From the NCBI GenBank assembly GCA_037039925.1, contig JAXRKP010000117.1, forward strand, positions 228,501 through 292,500: a DNA stretch of 64,000 nucleotides. Reading direction: 5' to 3'. The notes beneath the pieces were generated by a model. It ran no database searches, was not told the DNA's origin, and worked only from the letters and a program-made list of their open reading frames with translations. The number at the start of each line of letters is the position of its first letter. Positions within the stretch are counted from its first letter, which is position 1. The translations under genes and the position numbers were made by a program. Positions 23,401 to 33,070 of this stretch are shown piece by piece. The DNA comes from Doris montereyensis. Taxonomy: Eukaryota; Mollusca; Gastropoda; Nudibranchia; Dorididae.

Positions 23401-26353
23401 ATTTGAGCCTAATTAGTTAAGAAATAAAGACCCTACGTCGGGTTGCATTTTAGCTTGTTTGTATTTTATATATATATATATCAGATAAGATGGGGTTTCT
23501 TCCTGAGGAACATCCAACACATAACGTTTTTTTATTTTACTAACTTTCCAAAAAATAAACATAATTTGGCTCTTACTTAAGAAGTTATACATTTATTCTA
23601 ATAGATAAGATTACACTAATGTGTTCAAGGGGTGAAATGAATTACAGCTTTCATAACTCTGTCAATAAAACTTTTATGAAAAGGTTTAAGCTTACTTAAA
23701 AGTATGGTTTCTTACTTTTAAGAAGATGATTTAGATTTATACATTTTAAATGGTTTCATTTAATATACTTTTAAGCAAAGATACGTTTGAGAAATTACAT
23801 TGCACATTATTTGGGGATTATGGAAATTTACCCTACTCTGTACATCATAGGATATGTGACAAAAACAGATTGAACTAAGGGGATGAGAGATAGATGTAGG
23901 GAAAATATTGGGATGATTGGGTTGCAAGAAGAAACATATTTCTCTGCGATTTCAAACAACGGGTGGAGGGAAATATCAAATAAGAACCAAAATATTCTTT
24001 GAAATGCAAGTCTCGTAAGGAATAGCACAAGATGATACTTATATGGGAAGAAAAGAGACAGAATTAAAATAGAATCCAAGGAAACAAGGAAGTTGTATTT
24101 AATAGTGTATCACTCCTTGTGTGAAAATGAAATGAAACACAAAGGACATTGTACTGCAAAGCATACAGCAGAAAACATAAAAGAGAAAGATTTTCTTGTA
24201 AACAAAGCAGAAAAAACCCTGGAAAACAGGCGGAAAAAGAAAATATATACTTACAGTGTGTGATGAGGATGATGATGTAGAAATATCACTAATCTCTTCT
24301 CTATGAGAACAACATCCAGATCGCGTTGATCTGTAACTATAATCCAATGAATATCTTGAATAGTCATCTTCTTCATCGTCATCATCTTCCTCCAAGACAT
24401 TATCATCAAGATTATCATCAATGTTATCTAAATCACCCAAATTATCACAGCTGTTATCAATACTGTCTGCATGCTGGCTCAAGACACTCTCTTCATCGTC
24501 CACACTGTCATTCTCTTCAGAAACACTCTCGTCTTCTTGGGCATCAGCTACATTGTTGACATCGGCACAATTGTCATCATGGCGTAAGACATTTCCTAAC
24601 ACCTCTGGTGCTCTGCTGATAACATCATGCTCATTATCCCTATCATTTCCGCTGTCTTCCTCATTTCCTGTGTTCAAAGGTGATCTCAGAACACTGCTTG
24701 AGTGTCTTGTCACGATAAGACTTGAATTTGGATTTTCAAGAGGTGGAGTTTCAGAGGTGGATGCTCCATGCCCAAGCCTTAGAGCAGCACTCTGGGAGCG
24801 GGTAAAATGCAGGTTGGATGGAGTGCCTTCAGTGGCTCCACTACATGATGGAGTGGCTGTGTTACCATTGTATAATACTAGCTCCTGCTGCTGACAATGC
24901 TGCCTTGTTGTCGGTCGTTGACCAACAATGCTGAAGAAAGAAAGAAAAAAAAATCACGCTTTAAAACTGATATGAAGCTAATGATCATTTTAAAACAGTC
25001 TTTGAATTTCGCTTCACAAGACATTTATCAGAAAATTCCTGTACAATGATAAAAATTAATTAAATACATTTATAAATATTTGCGTCCACTTAACAAAGCA
25101 CTAGTCAAAATGTGGTTCTATTTTCTTATAACTTTATCTTACCAATTTTCTTTCTTGAAAACAAAGCGTTTAATGAAGTATTTAAATTACTATGTGTCAA
25201 TACAAAATGCTGCTAGTTATATGAACTAAAAAATTAACATCAACAAAGTTGTAATGTTAAACATTCTTGTGTCCCATGTTACACAAGCATTTTTGTCCAA
25301 GAAATTTAACAAAAAATATTTTTTCAACGATAGCCTTGTAAAGAATTTAAACATAAACTTATAGAACATTTTGTGGGAAATTGTAAAATTTCAATTCAAT
25401 GCAAAGTATGGATGAATGTATTAAAATCACATTCAAATTAGTCAAAAATAAGCCATTTCGTCATCAGCACTTGTACAGTCTAGTTCATTTCCATTTCTGA
25501 CAAAGAAGGCTGATTCAAAATCATACAATGTTATAATTTACCAATCATTGTTTAAACGAATAATGTCGCATTTGAAACATACAAAACACAATGTTCATCA
25601 ACCTGTTTTGTCATATTTAGTAAACCCATCTTTCAACAGTGAGTCATTTGTTAGAGACAAAATATTAAGAAGATAATGATGTCTGCTGGAGAATAAAGAA
25701 AGGGGGTTGAATAGATAAAGTTTTCAATGCCAGGAGGCAACTTCAAATATATAGAGCACTCACATCTTAGGTCCATTCTTGACTTTACTGTTGGATAAAC
25801 GACTCTTGCACACAATACGACCTTTATTCTGCTCAATGATGGTCGGACTTATGCCAGGTACTTGTTTCAGGCCTGACACACTCTGGAAACCCCCACTCTC
25901 CTAAAGGTCAAAAGGATTTGATTTTTAAATGATTGCAGTTTAGTTCTTCTTTAATGTATGTTTTCATTTAAAAATTACAACAAAGGGTCAAACTTGTATC
26001 TAGACAATATTTAAAATTTATGGCCTAGAAATTAGTATAAAATATGATTTACAGCTGAAGACTTTAATTGTCTAAGTTTTGAAACAAAAGCTTTTTAAAC
26101 TGTATACACAATCTGTCGAAAAGAAGTAACATTCTCCTATCTAATATCATTATAGCATTGTATTACAAAATTATCATCAAAAGTATTAAATGCAGATCCC
26201 TTTGATGACTTCTCTAGTTCTCTTAAAAATGTCTTTGTGTGAACTCACCCGTCTATGCCTGACAATGGCCTCTGCTCTATGATGGCCTACTCCAGCTAGG
26301 TTCTCAAGATCACTGACAGATGCAGTATTGATGTCTATTTTCCAGCTAGCCAT
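15083..26353 (-). CDS. FBXW7: F-box/WD repeat protein 7 (archipelago), whole gene, 12 coding exons
   Basis: This is the substrate receptor of an SCF (Skp1-Cul1-F-box) ubiquitin ligase, which targets phosphodegron proteins such as cyclin E, Myc and Notch in known systems. The 12 exons total 2583 nt and encode 860 residues, against 707 in human isoform alpha. Order: HhH domain (about residues 5-65), low-complexity and acidic Ser/Asp/Glu region (about 80-306), basic KRK segment (about 309), dimerisation helix region (about 367-420), F-box (about 417-462), linker, and eight WD40 blades (about 512-853). The degron-pocket arginines corresponding to human R441, R465, R479 and R505 are present at about 578, 602, 616 and 642, within STDRT, TVRC, SGSRD and AAVRC. 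All intron phases agree, and all donors are GT and acceptors AG. The N-terminal HhH part is unusual; see the separate entries. The identity of the F-box and WD40 part is near certain. Confidence 0.95.
15878..16088 (-). CDS. FBXW7: FBXW7 exon 11 (WD40)
   Basis: The acceptor is CTTCATTAG and the donor CAGG|GTAAGT. It starts with [14 protein letters not shown] and ends [10 protein letters not shown]. It is 211 nt, begins in phase 0 and leaves one base, which matches the next exon. Near-identical to human over two blades. Confidence 0.95.
16746..16971 (-). CDS. FBXW7: FBXW7 exon 10 (WD40, degron pocket)
   Basis: The exon begins by completing a Gln codon, then [18 protein letters not shown]. It continues through [19 protein letters not shown] and [19 protein letters not shown], ending SLQ|GTAAAA. 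It carries the arginines equivalent to human R479 and R505. Confidence 0.95.
17497..17678 (-). CDS. FBXW7: FBXW7 exon 9 (WD40, degron pocket)
   Basis: The acceptor GTCATTTCAG precedes TGCCTACGC, and the donor is CA|GTAAGT. It encodes [34 protein letters not shown] and [11 protein letters not shown], including the equivalents of R441 and R465. It is 182 nt with two bases left over, completed by the next exon. Confidence 0.95.
18181..18294 (-). CDS. FBXW7: FBXW7 exon 8 (first WD40 blade)
   Basis: It has 38 codons from [15 protein letters not shown] to VWSVTSGK, flanked by ACAG and GTATGT. Phase 0 at both ends. Closely matches the human segment starting [12 protein letters not shown]. Confidence 0.95.
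18534..18791 (-). CDS. FBXW7: FBXW7 exon 7 (F-box and linker)
   Basis: It has 86 codons. It begins [19 protein letters not shown] and continues [18 protein letters not shown], the C-terminal two thirds of the F-box that contacts Skp1. A basic linker with [14 protein letters not shown] follows, then the conserved IEHNWRKG and RPPK before GTAAGT. The linker sequence differs from human but has similar length. Confidence 0.95.
19165..19299 (-). CDS. FBXW7: FBXW7 exon 6 (dimerisation helix and F-box start)
   Basis: It has 45 codons between TTCCTAAG and GTAAGC. It encodes [20 protein letters not shown], then [18 protein letters not shown] and ISLLPKE. The [21 protein letters not shown] stretch is essentially identical to human. 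Confidence 0.95.
19815..19940 (-). CDS. FBXW7: FBXW7 exon 5 (linker to dimerisation domain)
   Basis: It has 42 codons from the acceptor GGTTACAG, ending [18 protein letters not shown]. The end parallels human GLQEWLKMFQ just before the dimerisation helix. The preceding Ser/Gln-rich part is poorly conserved, as in other species. Phase 0 at both ends. Confidence 0.85.
20973..21068 (-). CDS. FBXW7: FBXW7 exon 4 (basic KRK segment)
   Basis: After acceptor TTACTTCAG it encodes [16 protein letters not shown] and then [10 protein letters not shown]. This parallels the human KRKLDHGSEV and LGKKPCKV region, a nuclear localisation segment. Only the weaker donor GTTAGG (exon edge 20,973) keeps frame with exon 5. 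The stronger donor GTAAGC 5 bases further (edge 20,968) would shift the frame. Confidence 0.8.
21230..23345. mobile_element. 2.1-kb element with about 330-bp inverted termini, in FBXW7 intron
   Basis: The left arm (about 21,236-21,575) reappears as its reverse complement at about 22,975-23,340. Matching blocks in order include TTTTTAAYRGRCACCTWAC, TAGATTTCAAA..ATGAAGGC, TTCAATTMAACC.AGATGTG, CAGATGATSAAGC, TCTCAGCTGTAATA, AACAATGGTCA and CTTACTCTACCT. The arms have diverged with many substitutions and small indels, so the insertion is old. The interior has no transposase that I recognise; it carries the GTTGCCATGGAAAC motif shared with repeat family 1. It is probably a foldback or MITE-like DNA element, class unproven. 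Confidence 0.65.
24255..24930 (-). CDS. FBXW7: FBXW7 exon 3 (acidic, methionine-free exon)
   Basis: It is 676 nt: one base completing the previous codon, then 225 codons. The first third is Ser/Thr/Pro/Gln-rich, and the rest is acidic, with a run around [15 protein letters not shown], followed by poly-Ser. Human FBXW7 alpha also has a long acidic N-terminal region just before its KRK segment, so position and composition agree. The exon contains no methionine at all, so translation must start upstream. Donor ACT|GTAAGT; acceptor CTTTCTTCAG. Confidence 0.85.
25764..25900 (-). CDS. FBXW7: FBXW7 exon 2 (second half of HhH domain)
   Basis: After acceptor ACCTTTAG it encodes [16 protein letters not shown], then [14 protein letters not shown] and a basic [14 protein letters not shown] tail. 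Donor AT|GTGAGT leaves two bases that the next exon's C completes as Ile. The G-F-x-S-V-x-x-L-x-x-V-P-G-I pattern is the second hairpin of a ComEA-type HhH domain. Confidence 0.75.
26249..26353 (-). CDS. FBXW7: FBXW7 exon 1 (start codon, first half of HhH domain)
   Basis: It has 35 codons. ATG (complement of 26,351-26,353) opens [20 protein letters not shown], then [15 protein letters not shown] before CGG|GTGAGT. INTAS-x-x-x-L-x-x-L-x-GVG-x-x-x-A-x-AIV-x-x-R is the canonical first hairpin of ComEA/EEPD1-type HhH domains, which bind DNA non-specifically in known proteins. The exon joins exon 2 in phase 0. An acceptor-like CATTCAG lies about 45 bases upstream of the ATG, so the 5' untranslated region may continue in a further exon. 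Confidence 0.75.
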
Positions 26354-27400
26354 TAAAACTCACTGGTACTGCATCACTTCAAAGAATTCTGAATGACATA
26401 AAAATAACATTTATGGTTTACAACACTAATCACTATGGTCATGGATACTATTCTATCTATATATATAGACTATACTCATGATCAAAAGAACAGTAGGCCT
26501 ACATTGTAACCTTTGAGTAATGCTAAATTTACTTGATTTAAAAGCAACCTGTATCTAGATCTAAAAGAAAACATAGATTAGATCTAGATTAAAATTAGAT
26601 TGAGCTTTCAAAATGAATGGAAATTCAGATTTTACATGGGTCTTGCTTGAATCTAAGAGATCTGTAGAGCCCTTTAACTTAAACTTTGTAGATTTTTAGA
26701 AGAATCAGACCCATTCATAGAATGATATCTTGAGAGGCCTTCCCAGGCTGAAATCAATACAATTTACACTCCAAAGGGAATGAGTAGGCAAGATATCAGG
26801 ACTAGGTAGATCTAGCTAGACTAGGCCTAGGGTTTCCATCTAGAAGTCTGTTTTCTAGTCCTGGAATAAATTTATATTAGGTCTACAGATGAAGATAAAA
26901 TCAAGATTTAAGACCTAGATCTAGAATCTAGATCTAGACTGATGTTAGATCCTGAATGGGGAAGTTGACTTCAAGAGGGAGATCTCTAACTCTAAATCTA
27001 GTTCTAAACCCCAAGGGTTTGGTTGGATCTCTGAATTTAACTAGTTTCGATTTAACCTACAACCAGCCCTGTTTTCAAGTTAAATCATTGAATTGTTTAC
27101 AGTTTGATCGTTTCTTATTCGCCTCATGTGATTAACAAAATCCATGTTTACAGTTTTACCACACATTGCGATGCATGAACCGCACAGAAAGGAATAAAAG
27201 ACCTTTAAAATATATTCATCTGAGTATAGTCTCTATGGTGAAGCCACGGCAAAGCACCTGTTTGATTGTAGAAGAAATGTTCTAACACAACTTCAGTTGA
27301 ATAGACCATAGTCAAGCATGTGGTTAAATCAATCAATACCTTTGTGATTCAAGACGAGGAAAACGAGTATAAATTGAAAATCTTTGAGCCACAAATTAGT
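26354..27400 (-). other. FBXW7 5' region, rich in AGATCT/CTAGAT words
   Basis: No further coding exon was identified upstream of the ATG exon. From about 26,520 to 27,010 the sequence is packed with AGATCTAGA-type words, like the tract upstream of zwilch. Non-coding first exons and the promoter probably lie here or further right. An open frame at 27,401-27,613 on the minus strand (70 codons) has no recognisable homology and is not called. Confidence 0.4.
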
Positions 27401-27849
27401 TCATTGAAATTCTCTTGGTGTTGGTTTGGGCGAGAAGGAATCAGCCATTTTTCCTTCAAATCCTTTTAGTACGTCTTTGATGTGGCGAACAAAGCCGATC
27501 GCTAACGGGAATCTCCGAGACAATAAAAAAGTATGAAGAGCGCGGTTAAGGGTACAAAACAAACTAAAACCAACCCCTGCAAAGAAAATTTGGGTTAAAA
27601 TTCCTCCTCTCATTTTGATTTAATCATTACTACCCCATCCTCTTTTGTTTCCTTTTCGTTTTCTTTTGCATTTCCTCCTTCTTTTTTTCCTTATCCTCAT
27701 TCTTTGTAAGTTTTACATCTATAAATCAATGTGTCTTTGATGTTATTGCTGAGTATTCATAATAACCGACCAACTCAATTCTTGAGTACATGTATTACTG
27801 TCAGCGCGCATATTTCAATTTAACATAAATATATTAATCCTATTTTGGC

Positions 27850-28130
27850 TTTAAAAGGATGTATTTAATTCTGTTTTTAAAGTCTTCAGTACTATTGCTG
27901 AGTTTTATTGCAGTTGGCAGTCCATTCCACAGTCGTACTGCACCCGGGTAAAATGAGTGCAGGTGACAATCAATGTATGTTTGACAGCCTGATCTGGGTT
28001 TTTTTTGTTGGTGGTATTAAGTTTAAGCTGATCTAGTGGAATAAATAATTGACCATCTATAGCCTTTAAAAAAATATTAGGTAATTCAGGTAGTAAAATT
28101 TCTGTCTTTGTTAATGAATGGGTCACTATA
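27850..28130 (-). pseudogene. Non-LTR retrotransposon fragment (end of RT open frame)
   Basis: On the minus strand the translation contains FKAIDGQLFIPLDQLKL and, after a frameshift, HSFYPGAVRLWNGLPTAIK and FKNRIKYIL. The pattern F-[FY]-P-x-x-[IV]-R-x-W-N-x-L-P is the typical C-terminal end of LINE polymerases. It is a short, frameshifted remnant. Confidence 0.65.
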
Positions 28131-28342
28131 TTTGATCAAGTAGCCTTATGGGATAATGATTTGGTTGATCATAGCCTTAAAAACTGTGTTCTTCCAAAGA
28201 TATGGATAGAACATATAGATTTCTAGTTCATCTTGGTCACAAAGTGAGCTGCAGTCATTAAGGACTTTCACCTTTTTATATAGACCCGGTGGTATGAGTA
28301 TCACATTCTAAACACGTTGTTTTTATCATGATGTGTCATGTT

Positions 28343-28455
28343 GAGGGCAGTGGCGAAGATCTCCAGAAACACAATCGCTAAGAAGCGCAGTACGTGTGTT
28401 TACACCTTTAATTATATGTATCAATATTCTCTTCATGGTGAGCGGCTCTATCAAT
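28343..28455. repeat. Dispersed duplicate, segment a
   Basis: Near-identical to 29,532-29,642: GGCGAAGATYTCCAGAAACA followed by CAATCGCTAAGAAGCGCAGT, TTTAATTATATGTATC and TGAGCGGCTCTATC. No coding content. Confidence 0.75.
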
Positions 28456-28720
28456 CAAATTATTTGTTGTGTGACTTTTTGAAAGGTCCATTCAGTGTTT
28501 TGGGTTTATGATTACTGTTTCGTTCTTTTTCTTTCTTGGTTTATCATTGGGGGAGGGTGTTTATACGTGGAGATGTCAAATCTATAAAATGCGTGTCATT
28601 AAAACACGAACCGGTGAAACACAGCAACGGGTCTACTTAATAACTGCAGGCATATTATCAGGTACATGCATGAGACTGAGCTTACATGTGATTATGTAAA
28701 AGATTCATCTAGTGTTTCGT

Positions 28721-28806
28721 TTTCCTTCTCTTTTGTCTTGTCTTTGTTTATCTTTTTTTATAGGGGAGGGGCGGGGTTGGGTGTGCACACTTTCCATTGC
28801 ATACTG
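28721..28806. repeat. Dispersed duplicate, segment b
   Basis: Near-identical to 29,458-29,533: TCTTTGTTTAT, then GGGTTGGGTGTGCACAC and CCATTGCATACTGATCGA. At 29.5 kb segments b and a are contiguous in the order b-a, while here a precedes b and they lie about 265 bases apart. Confidence 0.75.
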
Positions 28807-29269
28807 ATCGATTTGAATCAAATCGTATAAGTGACAGTCTTCATTCAGGTTGATAATGATGTACCTTTTGATTGGTGATTCTATAATGTCTTCGAGTGGC
28901 TGTGGTGAGAATTTAATTAATTAAAAAAAAAAATGCAAGACAGAACAATGCATTTTGGTTAAATTTGTGTCAGATCTAAATGATAATACTGTTACGTTAT
29001 CGGCGTTTGTCTCTGGATGCTAATACAGTACATTTATTCTGCTGGTACCTTTGTGTGAACATTGAATAACTACTATTGTCGACAACATTGGTAGTCAGAT
29101 TTGTTTAGTGTTCAGTTTATGTAGGTCTACCAGCGCGTAAAGATGTGTCTCATTTCTCATACAATTTATGCTCATAATAAGATAATGTATTTACCATGTC
29201 ACATTAGAGAAGACATACTGGAACAGATGGAAACGGAAAACTGTCCACCTTTCCCCATGAATGTTCCTA

Positions 29270-29455
29270 TTATTTTAAAATTGGCCCCCGATGCATTGCT
29301 ATAAGTCAATGTAATAACACAAGATAATATGAAAGCCCCATAGGAACAAAGACGAGACAAACACAAGGAATAGACAGAAAAAATCATGGCCACCATGGGG
29401 ATCGAACCCGCGACCTCTGCGTCGGCACCCATCGCCTCACCATGAAAAGAAAGCG
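29270..29455 (-). mobile_element. tRNA-derived SINE, 5'-truncated (same family as 59.4 kb)
   Basis: The minus strand reads TTTTCATGGTGAGGCGATGG, then GTGCCGACGCAGAGGTCGCG and a B box GGGTTCGATCCCC, followed by a body with TATGGGGCTTTCATATTAT. The full copy at 59,421 also has the A-box end; here it is missing. Confidence 0.7.
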
Positions 29456-29457
29456 TG

Positions 29458-29645
29458 CAATGTCTTTGTTTATTCTTTTATAGGGGGATGGGTGGGGTTG
29501 GGTGTGCACACTCTCCATTGCATACTGATCGATGGCGAAGATTTCCAGAAACACAATCGCTAAGAAGCGCAGTATGTGTTTTTACACCTTTAATTATATG
29601 TATCAATATTCTCTTCATGGTGAGCGGCTCTATCAATCAAATGAC
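29458..29645. repeat. Dispersed duplicate, joined copy b-a
   Basis: This copy holds both segments found separately at 28,721-28,806 and 28,343-28,455, joined without a gap. It abuts the truncated end of the SINE at 29,455. Confidence 0.7.
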
Positions 29646-30539
29646 TGCTGTTTCTGTAGTTATGGTCCTTTGATGACATCCATTTCTCGTTATATATATT
29701 GGTTACGTCCCTTCGCTATGATTTCGATTTCGTCCTTTACCAATTCAACGAACAAAACATCGCAAACTAAAGCACTAAGAGAAAGTTCAATGATAGGATT
29801 ATTTACATCTTGTGGCATTAAGAAGCGTTCTGAGTTTTAGAAGGTTCATTTCTCTTCACCGTCCCATCTCTTCAGTCTTTGGTTACACGATACCGGTGTA
29901 AAGAAATTCGGTAATAATCTTACCTGACATTGTCAGGAGTCTCCGAAGGAGACACCTGGATAGATAACGAAACAATTATTGTAAAAGCGACCTTAAATTG
30001 CTTGTTGATTTATATGTAATAAAATGCCTTACAGAAGGCCAAAACGGTTCGCATGCTAAGGTGTTGCAGGATAATATACCGTACACTAGTTTCAACATGT
30101 CATATTCATAAAATGGACCCTGGATCGGCCTGGGTATCTCACACACTAAACAGAACGGCCCACAACCCCTGTATCTCCCTTGACTTGTAGACGACAGAAA
30201 TAGATGCAACTGGTGTAGACGATTTCACAGTTGAAGAAACGAGTATGAAATGCATGTTGGTAAAATACCTCCTTGATTCAATTCCTCAGTATCCTCTAAT
30301 AATAATAAGATAAGATACGATAAGATGATCTTCATTCATGCAAAAGGAAAGAATGACACCATCCATTGGTTTGGCTTACTCTGGAGATCATTTCCAAATG
30401 AACCTATACATTATTGGCTAAAAAAATGTTGCGATAGACACTTTTAGATTAGCTCAATATTCTTGTACTTTTTCGCGTGTCTGTTTACTCTCCGCTCACA
30501 AATTGAACATACTGGTAGTGAGTTTTTCACACGAAGAAC

Positions 30540-30790
30540 TTCCTTGTTGAACAGCGTGTTACCCACACTTACGATAGCAAAACGCAAAAGGATGACCGTT
30601 CATGACATTAAAAAGAAAATACGATTCGACGGTGAATACCATCACCTTCTTCATCAACTTAAAAATCACCTTGATAGATTTCATTCTTACACGTGGATGC
30701 GTCTCAATACATTCAATTACATTTTAAGTGAAATAGGACCAAATTCTATAAAAATCCTGATGCAATTGACTTGGTGCGACCCTAAGTCAC
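30540..30790 (+). pseudogene. PIF/Harbinger-type transposase fragment (N-terminal)
   Basis: The translation contains KIRFDGEYHHLLHQLKNHLD, RFHSYTWMRLNTFNYIL and SEIGP. GEYH-x-L-x-x-x-L, then RF-x-x-Y-x-R-[LM]-x-x-x-x-F-x-x-[IL]-L-x-x-[IV]-GP, is the N-terminal signature of HARBI1/ALP1-like proteins. The frame stops soon after and no DDE core follows. Confidence 0.55.
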
Positions 30791-32280
30791 TTTATCTCAG
30801 CAGGCCCTAGCGCAACTCCATCCAACCCGAGTAACCGCTTGTTATAGCGAGAAATTTCAAGCGCGATAAAGAATTTCAGGGGGAAATTCAAAATGTTCAA
30901 ACGACGCCGCAGATCCAAAGCTTGCTTGTCAACAAGACTTTGTGTAGAATTTTTCAAACGCTAGCTTTTTCTAGCGTCTAGCATTTTTTTAATGTTCTCT
31001 ATTTTGGTAAATGCCTGTCTTTCTTTCTTTCATTCTTTGGTGCTGAAAAGAACACAGACCACTGTTATACTTCTAGGTACTGTGAAGTTTCAATGCCTTA
31101 CCGCTGTCAACCTGTGCCAGCTTCAGAATTTTACCTTTGAGGAAGAAACTTATTCCAGTGATAAAGTTTGACATCTTGATCGAATCAGCAGGGAGACAAC
31201 GTGCGTACTAAACATTAGTAATCAAAGAAGTGAAAATAATTTTCGATCTTCAATTATATACCATTCTTAACTACTTCATAGAACAAAAACATACAGAAAT
31301 GAATAACAGTAACAACTACCCATGCATATAATCACCTGTAGAGGGTGGGGGGGCTGGGTTTTCATCAACCTCCCATTGGATTTGGTGCTAAACCCAGTCT
31401 ATCCAGATTTCCTTTGGGTTTTTGAGGGAGAAAATCCAAGGTAAGAGCATATGAATACAACGTAGTAGGTAATTTTCCATTTCATTATTTTCGTTAATAT
31501 TTCATAAGTCATGCATGCCTTCTTGTAACATATTTGTTTCGAAAATGAAAAGAAAAACAATTAGATGAGCGCATGCAATTTGGCTACGGTAAAAAGGAAT
31601 ATGATAATATACCGCAGATGAAACCATCAATCATCCAGAACTAGTCATTGAACCTAGCACGATGATTGCAGCATGCTACCTGTACAAAGTGGTAATATGT
31701 GAGTTATATAATGCAGACTTTATGGCGAGACATCTTTTCACTCAAACAGAGTGACATCCATGACGGAATTCACTGTTTGGTCAAAGAGCGTTATTTTCTT
31801 TTATGTCATTACATGATTCTATCCTCTACGACATTTTCTCACTGAATTATGCTGAAAGGCTAATACGGTTAGATTTAGTTTAAGCAGAACAGTTGAATCT
31901 ATATCCATTTCTGGCTTCCAGCGGGCCACTTTATTATTATTCAACTAACTCAATACTATATTTTCTTGTAGCCATTAAGTTAGTTTGGTTGTTTCTCTCT
32001 CGTTTATCTTCAGCACCTTTGCATTGACAGACGTCTACCTGGGACCAGACCAAGGCCATCCAATGTTTTGGGCCAGGCAAGTCAACACAACGATATGCGC
32101 GCGCCTGTTATCTGGACTCGATTCCAGCGTCAGCAAGGTACTCGATGTCTGCGTGATATCCACACGGTTCTGCGGTGTGTCCACATTTGTATTGGCCGTT
32201 TGCATCTTATGGATTCAATAGAATTCATTCAGTCTTCACCCAGCTTCTCTCCAAATCGAAGAAAATTGATGTTATAGGGT

Positions 32281-32700
32281 TGCGGAAGCGGCAACCCCCT
32301 CCCCCACGCAACCCCCAAAACAACAACAAAAAAACAAAAAAACAAAAACCCAACAACAACAAACAACAACGACAAAATCAAAACACAAAAACAAAACAAA
32401 CAAACCCAAAACAACAACAACAACAAAATAAACAACAAAACAAAGCAACAACAAATAACAACAACAACAACAACACCAAACAAACAAACAACAACACAAA
32501 ACCAAAACAAAACAAAAATAATAACAACAAAAGTCAAAACAAAACAAGACAAAAACAAAATCAAAACAGAAACAAAAACAAAAACAAAATAAAAATAATA
32601 ACAACAAAAGTCAAAACAAAACAAGACAAAAACAAAATCAAAACAGAAACAAAACAAAAACAAAATAAATAAAAAAACAAAAAAAAACAAAAAAATGCCC
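32281..32700. repeat. CAAAA/CAACAA-rich low-complexity tract
   Basis: Almost purely A and C on the + strand, with degenerate CAAAA, CAACAA and ACAAAAACAAA units. A segment of about 65 bases containing GTCAAAACAAAACAAGAC is repeated at about 32,531 and 32,609. Open frames across it are composition artefacts. Confidence 0.85.
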
Positions 32701-33070
32701 ACAAACAACCCAAATCAAAAGAAATACACAAAACAACCCAAATCAAAACGAATGCACAAAACACCCTAAATCAAAACAAATACACAAAACAACCCAAATC
32801 AAAACAAATACACAAAACAACCCAAATCAAAACAAATACACAAAACAAACTAAATCAAAACAAATACACAAAACAACCCAAATCAAAACAAATACACAAA
32901 ACAACCCAAATCAAAACAAATACACAAAACAAACTAAATCAAAACAAATACACAAAACAACCCAAATCAAAACAAATACACAAAACAACCCAAATCAAAA
33001 CAAATACACAAAACAACCCAAATCAAAACAAATACCCAAAACAAACTAAATCAAAACAAATACACAAAGC
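32700..33070. repeat. 28-bp minisatellite, about 13 copies
   Basis: The unit is CCCAAATCAAAACAAATACA followed by CAAAACAA. A variant unit with AAACTAAATC in place of AACCCAAATC recurs every three to four units, which suggests multi-unit (higher-order) amplification. Confidence 0.85.

Noticed and set aside
27401..27613. 70-codon open frame on the minus strand upstream of FBXW7
   Set aside because: Composition looks protein-like, with a hydrophobic start, but I see no homology and an acceptor-like TTTGCAG lies inside it. It could be a non-coding first exon of FBXW7; evidence is insufficient for a call.
29925..29955. Short perfect hairpin (GTCTCC-GAA-GGAGAC)
   Set aside because: Too short and isolated to separate from chance; no terminator or element context in animal DNA.
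32175..32708. Asn/Lys-rich and Phe/Val-rich open frames
   Set aside because: Translation of an almost pure A/C low-complexity tract on both strands.
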